Program-made: the position numbers and the translations under genes
Shown here: positions 57,916 through 64,000 of the stretch, piece by piece
Layout of the letters: each line of letters opens with the position of its first letter
Position numbering within the stretch: the first letter of the stretch is position 1
NCBI GenBank assembly: GCA_030268105.1
Contig: BSDZ01000005.1
Location: 186,001-250,000, forward strand
DNA length: 64,000 nt
Direction of reading: 5' to 3'
DNA from: Volvox africanus
Lineage: Eukaryota > Chlorophyta > Chlorophyceae > Chlamydomonadales > Volvocaceae
Notes under the pieces: model-generated
What the model was told of the DNA's origin: nothing
The model's database searches: none
What the model saw: only the letters and a program-made list of their open reading frames with translations

Positions 57916-58529
57916 GTGTACATAGACACAGATGGATGCACAGACAGATGAACACAGTAAAAACAGATGGCCTAGGAATAAAGTTTGCCGATGTGCAGGC
58001 GGGTTCGCTGGCACAATGTGATGGCATTTGGTTTCCACTTGAGACTGTGATGAAGGTCGTCCAGTCCCAGTGGCACGCGGTTTGGCGAAATATTAGTTTG
58101 ATGTGGCAGGCAGCGCCCGGCTACGAAAATTCATGAACCTCTTGACGCTTTACCGTTGGCTGTATGGAATATTGTTAAAAAGGATACGTGCTGAGGATTG
58201 CTTACGGCGGAGGTTTTGCCATAAGGTTGGTGGTTCTCTTATATGGGACAAGGCTTTTCTGTCGCTGGACCCCTGACCACTGCTCTCTCGCTAATGACAG
58301 AATATTGATGCGTTGATGCAGCCTATTGGTGCGAAGAAAACGCGGGCTCTAATATGCAGCTGAGGCGCAGCTTGTGCGGGTACGCTTATTTGTGTATACA
58401 ACTGGGTCGTGATGCCTTTTCGGCATTTGGCTTTTGAAGATAGCGGGGATGGGTGGCTTGCAGCTACTGGTTTCGGTGGTGGTGGTTAAGGAACGGAGCA
58501 GGGGCCAGCGGCGAGCCCTAAATGCTCAC

Positions 58530-58564
58530 GGGGTCGCCACAAGCAAACCCGTGAGCATATTGTA
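58530..58564. repeat. Small inverted repeat
   Basis: ATGCTCACGGG and its reverse complement CCCGTGAGCAT around a short loop. Possible hairpin, significance unknown. Confidence 0.5.
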
Positions 58565-58865
58565 ACGGGATCTTCTCCCTTCCGTTCATGTCCCAATGTG
58601 ATATGCGGTGGAGGACCATCGCAGCTGGGGGCGCCACTACCATCCCCAAATTCGGAAGTGACATGATAGAGAGGACGAAGAGACTTGGGATATTGCCTCC
58701 CTGTCAGCTCCCCCCCGGGAGAGGGAAAAGGAAGCCGAAGAACTGGTATAGCCTTGGAGGAGGGGAAGGCGGTTATGGCGCGTGCAGAGTGTGCAGCAAG
58801 TGTATGATATCATGTGGATGTTCTGACCCGTTGCAGCCTTGCACTAATAGGTATAGGAGCAGTAC

Positions 58866-59027
58866 CTGGTGGATAGCGGTGCTCTGCGCTTCTGCCTCAA
58901 AATTCATGGCCTGGAAGATGGCAACCCTTGACCAAGGAACGTGGAACTCCACGTTGACAAAAACTCCATCCGTTAGCTTCAACTGTTCATGGAAGGCCTC
59001 ATCATGACAGCGCCTACTATGAGTCAT
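58866..59027 (-). CDS. Probable coding exon, function unknown
   Basis: A 54-codon minus-strand segment contains LKLTDGVFVNVEFHVPWSRV and then AIFQAMNFEAEAQSTAIHQ, ending exactly at a CAG|GTACTG donor. Composition and the good donor suggest a real exon. It could start at the ATG at 59027, or at the acceptor before 59013. Just upstream (about 59050-59090) another frame reads LKIFCEAVAHPAG after a CAG acceptor but meets stops after SDDDS. I cannot join the two without an implausibly short intron, so this may be a degraded gene. I do not recognise the family. Confidence 0.35.
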
Positions 59028-59819
59028 CGTCACTTAGTCCTGCGGGGTGCGCCACCGCCTCGCAGAAAATCTTGAGTTCTGGATAGGTGTTTTGAGCAAC
59101 CATTTTCTTTCATTCATCTCCGGCGGCAACATGTGTAATTTCTTTACAATCGTCCTCGTGGACTATGAGGTGTCCTAACCTTGAGTATCATGTGCGCGTG
59201 TACTTGTGCATGTGTGTGTCTGTACGCGTATTTCAATAGCAGTTTGGGTTCAGCGCTGCTCGCGGCGGACATTCTTGTCCTTTCTTATGTGAAGGGCCCT
59301 GAAGGCCGCCGCCTTTTGGATTGTAAAAAGATGTTTCTGGGTCGTTGCATGTGCGCTGGATGCTATGGGGAGGTGGGGTCAGAAAGCCGCAGCCTCATTG
59401 CGTTGCTTGCCAGTCACGCTATGTAACATACCAATATATAGCAATTCATGCCTGGGTAGGCGAACAAAGAAAACACAAGACAGCGCTATAGGTACCCGCT
59501 GAGGCAGACGGACGTTGCGATTCTAAGGTTTAAGGCAAGGGACTTCTGGTATGGTTCATCAAATAGTGACCTTCACGATCTCCAAATTTCTACCCCACAG
59601 TCTCGTACACGATATCCTGCTGGTGTCTTGATAGTCCTTTGTCTGTTTTTGGGTACCGAGCTATCCAGGGTATAGATAAAGGGGTTATTGTGCATGAAAC
59701 ACAGGCTGCTGGGCTATCAGATGGTGCCAGTCCGAAGTTTATCATTTTCACTGACAAAGACGGTTGGACTGCTCAGGGGTGGCCCTGCTGTGCGTATTGT
59801 TTCACATTCCTGGTGTTTT

Positions 59820-59935
59820 CTCGCCTGTATGAGGGCCAAGACCATGATTCCTGGGTAAACAAGCATCCCTTCCCAAGGCAAAAGGTCGAAGTTTTCTAGA
59901 AACCCGCCCCTTGTTGCTGCGGACATAACGAACCT
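59820..59935 (-). CDS. Possible coding exon, function unknown
   Basis: A minus-strand frame reads ENFDLLPWEGMLVYPGIMVL with protein-like composition. Splice limits are not clear. It may be an upstream exon of the same gene as 58866-59027. Weak. Confidence 0.2.
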
Positions 59936-60109
59936 GCCAATTAGGTGCACACAAGTTCAGCTGTATTCTGGCCCCGGATCCACCCAGTCCCACTCCACCC
60001 GGAACTCCCGAACGGAGGCACATCTTCGGGTCTTCCCCAATAACGAAACCAATGTCTGCAATTCAATTACAACATACAACCTCAGATACCCAGCAAAGAA
60101 CCGCTGTAT

Positions 60110-60245
60110 CCCACGAAATCCGCAGTACCCCACCTACCCCGCAGTGCCCCGCCATAACCCGCTGTACCCCTCAATACTCCGCTGTACCCGTCAAACCCCG
60201 CAGTATCCCACCACACCCCCCAGTACCCTGCCAAACCGCTGAACA
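60110..60245. repeat. Degenerate minisatellite
   Basis: About eight imperfect 15-17-bp units of the type CCGCAGTACCCCACC / CCGCTGTACCCCTCA on the plus strand. Confidence 0.75.
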
Positions 60246-61167
60246 GCCTTTCAAATCCACCCAGGAAACGCACCATGAGGTTTAGCAGCCTGTGATTAAT
60301 ATAAAACCCTACTGAAAGATGGTCATATAGGTGGACGGACGGAGGGGCGGAGGATAACAAAAGGGGGGATGAGTCCACGCAACCTATTCGGCTAACCGTC
60401 AACGGATCCAGAGAATTAGGCACAAGAGACGACCCAGCTGAAAAGGCCCAAACAAATGAAAAAAAATAAAAAATTTAGGGAGTTTACATGTTAATATTTA
60501 ATAGCAATATAAGCAACGACAATGAGCTGTATCGCGCTGGTTTCGGCAGTCGTACCCAAGCAAACTATGTAGCAAATAATAATAAAAACTACAATTCATT
60601 TCTTCGAATGTAAAATAATCATTTACACCTAGAACATATAATGAGGCATGAAGCGCTTGATATTTATAAAACGTTGTTTCCCATTTTCTCTGTCCGCCTA
60701 GCCGAATAACGCGAACGGGTCTTCAAGTAGGAAGTATGACGAATGCTTCCATAGGATGAGTTGTCAGCGCTCTTGATCCGTTTGTGGCTTGTTTATGCCA
60801 ATGCGGTGGCGTTCGACGTCACCTTAGCATAAGTGACGCTGCATAGTTTCCTTAGTTGCTTTACCTGATGTTTAGTAAGGTTTCTAGGTAACCTAAGACT
60901 TCCCCTGATTGATGAATGACTGTATACAGGGCCTCGGAGCAACTTTCAAGACGCACATCAGGCCGTGAGAGAAGTTACGATAACATCAGAGTATTCATCT
61001 CTATTAGTTATACAAGTTCCGGTCCGCGAATCTGGCTTCAGGGCGCGGAATGCCTGAAAGGCCCTTTGAGTACGGTAGGGCGGCGGAAAGTACTCAGTGC
61101 GGGGTTGGAAATTGTAATTCTCTTTCGTCCTGGGCTTGCCGCATTAGCTGCTGCTGAACCAGGAAAG
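60246..61167. other. Upstream region of RPS15a
   Basis: AT-rich at 60460-60670, with no gene I can support. The frame of RPS15a is open upstream from 60916, but this looks like 5' UTR. A CAG six bases before the ATG could be the acceptor of a 5' UTR intron. Confidence 0.35.
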
Positions 61168-61560
61168 ATGGTGCGCATCAGCGTCCTAGGAGACGCGCTC
61201 AAGACCATGTACAATGCCGAAAAGCGTGGCAAGCGGCAGGTGCTTCTCAGGCCCGCATCGAAAGTGGTCATTAAGTTCCTCTCGTTAATGATGAAGCACG
61301 GTTACATTGGCGAGTTCGAGTACGTTGACGACCACCGCGCGGGCAAGATTGTGGTTGAGCTAAACGGCCGGCTCAACAAGTGCGGTGTCATCTCCCCCCG
61401 CTATGACATTGGTCATGGCGAGATTGAGCGGTGGGTGGCCCGTCTTCTTCCCTCGCGTCAGTTCGGAGTTATCGTTATGACCACTTCGGCCGGCATTATG
61501 GACCACGAGGAGGCGCGTCGGAAGAGGGTCGGTGGCAAGGTGCTGGGCTTCTTCTATTAA
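61168..61560 (+). CDS. RPS15A: Cytosolic small-subunit ribosomal protein uS8 (RPS15a)
   Basis: A single uninterrupted frame of 130 aa, the exact usual length. It starts [20 protein letters not shown] and ends GGKVLGFFY, with [36 protein letters not shown] and [14 protein letters not shown] in between, so identity is certain. uS8 binds the central domain of 18S rRNA in the 40S subunit. The chosen ATG is fixed by the conserved N-terminus; the open frame upstream is not conserved sequence. It is the only multi-domain-free, intronless gene here. This may be natural, or reflect a retroposed copy; codon use and the TGTAA downstream suggest a working gene. Confidence 0.97.
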   Translation: MVRISVLGDALKTMYNAEKRGKRQVLLRPASKVVIKFLSLMMKHGYIGEFEYVDDHRAGKIVVELNGRLNKCGVISPRYDIGHGEIERWVARLLPSRQFGVIVMTTSAGIMDHEEARRKRVGGKVLGFFY

Positions 61561-64000
61561 GCATTGCAGGCGTGTCCAAATAGCAAGCTGGTGAGTTCTT
61601 GGGAGGATTTGTTGGCGGCTCTCTAACCTTGTTAGCAGTTTTTATCCTTGCCAATTATAATGTTTAGTTCGAGGCGTGTAATTTTACTAATAGTATATGC
61701 GGCTCCTTGTCCCAGAACTATTCAAAGGAAACGAAATGTAGAAATCTAGCTGTGTCATGTGCTCAATGTTACTATAGTTTGCATATGCAGGAAGTAATAA
61801 TGTGAAAGGAGGGAAAGTACGCGATTTGGAGCGCGCAGGCGTGCTCCAGCGATTTAGGGGGGGGCCAAAATCGCATCCACAGCAGTCCCGGACTCATTCA
61901 TTCTTGCAGCGTCTGGGAGCAATTATGGATGTGTAACCGAGGACCCGCCCTAATAGCCAGCGCGGATTCACAATGTGCTGCGTTGGTTACGTAGCGGGTG
62001 ACATAATACCATCAGGCTACATGGGGGCACAGACATCCTTCTAAGCTAGACGCATTTTCATCTCAGGGGTTTAACACTGCACCCCAATGCGCTTTATTCT
62101 TTGGGTTTTGGATATCCACGCCGCGTTTTGTGGGCTGATACACTGGGTGCGGGTATCTCCGTGCCGTGGACTTGTAAGCTTAGTCCACGCCATAATGTTC
62201 GATTTACAGTCGCTGTCCTTCCGTTATGTTTCAGGTATGGGACCCCAAGATGAGAACTGTGCGATTTAGGGTGGATAGCCAGATCCTATTGTTGTGGCTC
62301 TGTGACTAGCCAAATACCGCTCTCAATCCATCTGTGCCACAGGTTTGGAGGTTGCTCCTAGTGGGAGGAACACGTGAACACTGCCAGCTCATGGCACCTG
62401 ATAGTGGCCGTGTCTTCGAGCAGGAGAGAAGGCTGCAAACACTGAGGCGGCCTGGCTCCACTTCATTAAACCCCAGCGCCAACCTGCTGTAACGACGTAT
62501 GCAACTGCGTCTCTCAGCACGCTCCTGATGAGTTTCAAAGCATGGCACGGATGATCCAGTTGTTTTATGTGCATACAGGGGGATTGGGTTTATGTGCTAA
62601 TCAGGCTAGTGCGATAGATATGCATGGGCATTGGATGACATGTGAACGGAGACAGTTAAACTTCAGTTTCGAAAAGCGAAATTGGGTCTCTGGAGTTGCA
62701 AAGCAGATTATAACTTAGATACATTAAATTCAGCTGCCAGCCTTGCAGCGTAGTTCTGTGTCCTGGTTGCTAGCTGGTGATGTGATGATAGAACCTCGGA
62801 AAACAATGCGGCTTCTGAATTACAAGTTTCGAAGCTGGTGGACTACCGTGCATCATGTCTAATATATTTTTAGGTCTTGCCCTTTCAATGGCGAATCCTT
62901 GAGAGGATTACATCTTCCTCTTACGACAGGTGCCAACCCCATCCCTCCCTGAAGAAGTTCTTGTGAGTAAACTAAAAAAACTAACGAAGCGAAGTCGGCT
63001 GATACCCAATGTCCGCCTTGCCGCTATCATGGCACACCATACAGTTGCATAAGTATAAGTATATGCCGCAAGGCCCCGGACTCGGATATCACATGGCTGC
63101 GATCATCCTCGAGCAGCGTACCTACTAAGGCATAATAAGTAAGACACGAAAAAACAAGTGAATTTAACACGAAAATAGAAAACAGATATATACAACCCTT
63201 CGACGTTAAGGGTCACGTCAAAAACCGCCATCGCCAATCCATTTCCCTCTCGCAACTGAACACGCCACCCCACTCCCACGTCCGTCCCTGCATGTACCCG
63301 CGGACGACCCCCTTCTTAGCCCAACCCCTCTGCCGCTCTTGATTCCCGGCTCCCATCACCACACGCTATTTTAGGCGTTGTGCCCCTCCCTGTACCCGTG
63401 CCCACCCCTCCGTACCCCGTAACTCAACTTTCCCCCACTCCGACGTGCCCCCACAAAGGCATCTATTGCCTCCGTGATAGCGGACAAAAAACAAAACACG
63501 CGGACGCCATAGGCATATCAAGCAAAACACCCACAAACCATGCAAAACAAAACACACCAAAAAGACATCGCCCATGGTGATTGCGTTCCCCCCATTTCCG
63601 TCGCCACTCTTTCCCTACCGTACCTCCGACCCCCGCCACCGTACCTTTCCACTCCATCCCCTCCCCCACGTCCGTCCCTGGATATCTTCCCCGACCCCTC
63701 CCCGTCGTACTACAGTGCCAAATGGGCCATGCGCCCCTTAGCCACAAAGAAGATGACAAGATGTACACAAAACACAGTGCGGAAATTTATAACATGCAAA
63801 AAAGTAGGCTTGTAGTAGTTTTCGTTTCTCCCCATCCCTGTGTCAAGGGCCTCCCAACTACTCTCAACACGGTTCCCCTGCACATATCCGCGTACTCACT
63901 CAGAGCGGATCGAGTGGGCTACTTGCTCCACCCTCAAAGGGCCCACGTACACACTCCCAGCTTCGTCGAAGCTGCGTCGAAGCGCCCAGTGGTGGCTTCA
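61561..64000. other. 3' flank of RPS15a and region without a confident gene
   Basis: After the RPS15a 3' UTR I find only short frames without recognisable domains. The phrase CCACGTCCGTCCCTG occurs near 63280 and near 63668, suggesting related repeats. A GCTTCGTCGAAGC palindrome lies at about 63961-63973 at the window edge. Confidence 0.35.
61677..61681 (+). terminator. Candidate TGTAA polyadenylation signal of RPS15a
   Basis: TGTAA 117 nt after the stop codon, a typical spacing. Confidence 0.55.

Noticed and set aside
58588..59007. 139-codon plus-strand frame
   Set aside because: Antisense to the better-supported minus-strand exon 58866-59027.
1..64000. tRNA and rRNA genes
   Set aside because: I looked for T-loop-like GGTTCGA/GGTTCAA contexts and rRNA-like stretches and found none with a convincing acceptor stem. 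A covariance-model scan would be decisive.

Overview
This is a nuclear segment of a green alga, most likely Chlamydomonadales (the Chlamydomonas/volvocine group). I infer this from genes cut into many small GT-AG exons with high GC at third codon positions, Ala/Gly/Gln/Pro-rich low-complexity inserts inside conserved proteins, candidate plastid presequences, TGTAA polyadenylation-type signals downstream of several stops, and abundant simple repeats. There is no operon structure, CRISPR array, rRNA, or clear tRNA, transposase or reverse transcriptase. I rebuilt gene models by hand from reading frames, splice signals and phase. Where I give exon lists, every internal junction keeps the frame.

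Layout, left to right: (1) a DEDDy 3'-5' exonuclease (+, about 0.9-6.7 kb); (2) a small two-helix membrane protein with a plastid-type presequence (+, 7.4-9.8 kb); (3) a plastid-type ferritin (-, 13.7-11.3 kb); (4) a bacterial-type Orn/Lys/Arg decarboxylase (+, 15.8-20.75 kb); (5) a protein with two homeodomain-like segments (+, 21.8-26.8 kb); (6) a mitochondrial carrier of the thiamine pyrophosphate type (-, 32.5-29.8 kb); (7) a DEG9-type Deg/HtrA serine protease (+, 35.0-40.4 kb); (8) a BCCIP/BCP1 homologue (-, 45.6-41.6 kb) with a 490-bp GGGGA tract in its last intron; (9) a large Ala-rich helical protein that could be OPR-like (+, 46.3-50.2 kb); (10) an aldo-keto reductase (-, 55.2-51.3 kb); (11) a short p25-alpha/TPPP protein (+, 55.8-56.9 kb); (12) weakly supported coding exons on the minus strand (57.7-59.9 kb); (13) intronless cytosolic ribosomal protein uS8/RPS15a (+, 61.2-61.6 kb). 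BCP1/gene 9 and AKR/p25 are head-to-head pairs that could share promoters.

The genes do not form one pathway. They are ordinary housekeeping, plastid, mitochondrial and ciliary-type genes.

The most interesting non-genic signal is a family of about 310-bp dispersed elements. Five of the six copies lie inside introns of four different genes. Each intronic copy has its G-rich end towards a 5' splice site or, when inverted, its C-rich end towards a 3' splice site. That pattern resembles intron-generating or splice-site-associated (introner-like) elements. A second repeat (about 400 bp) accompanies it in the last introns of DEG9 and the AKR gene. Other oddities are two possible GC-AG introns, a possible 46-nt intron, a perfect 19-bp intronic hairpin, an inverted repeat in the exonuclease intron, and a poly-Gln insert within the decarboxylase catalytic domain.
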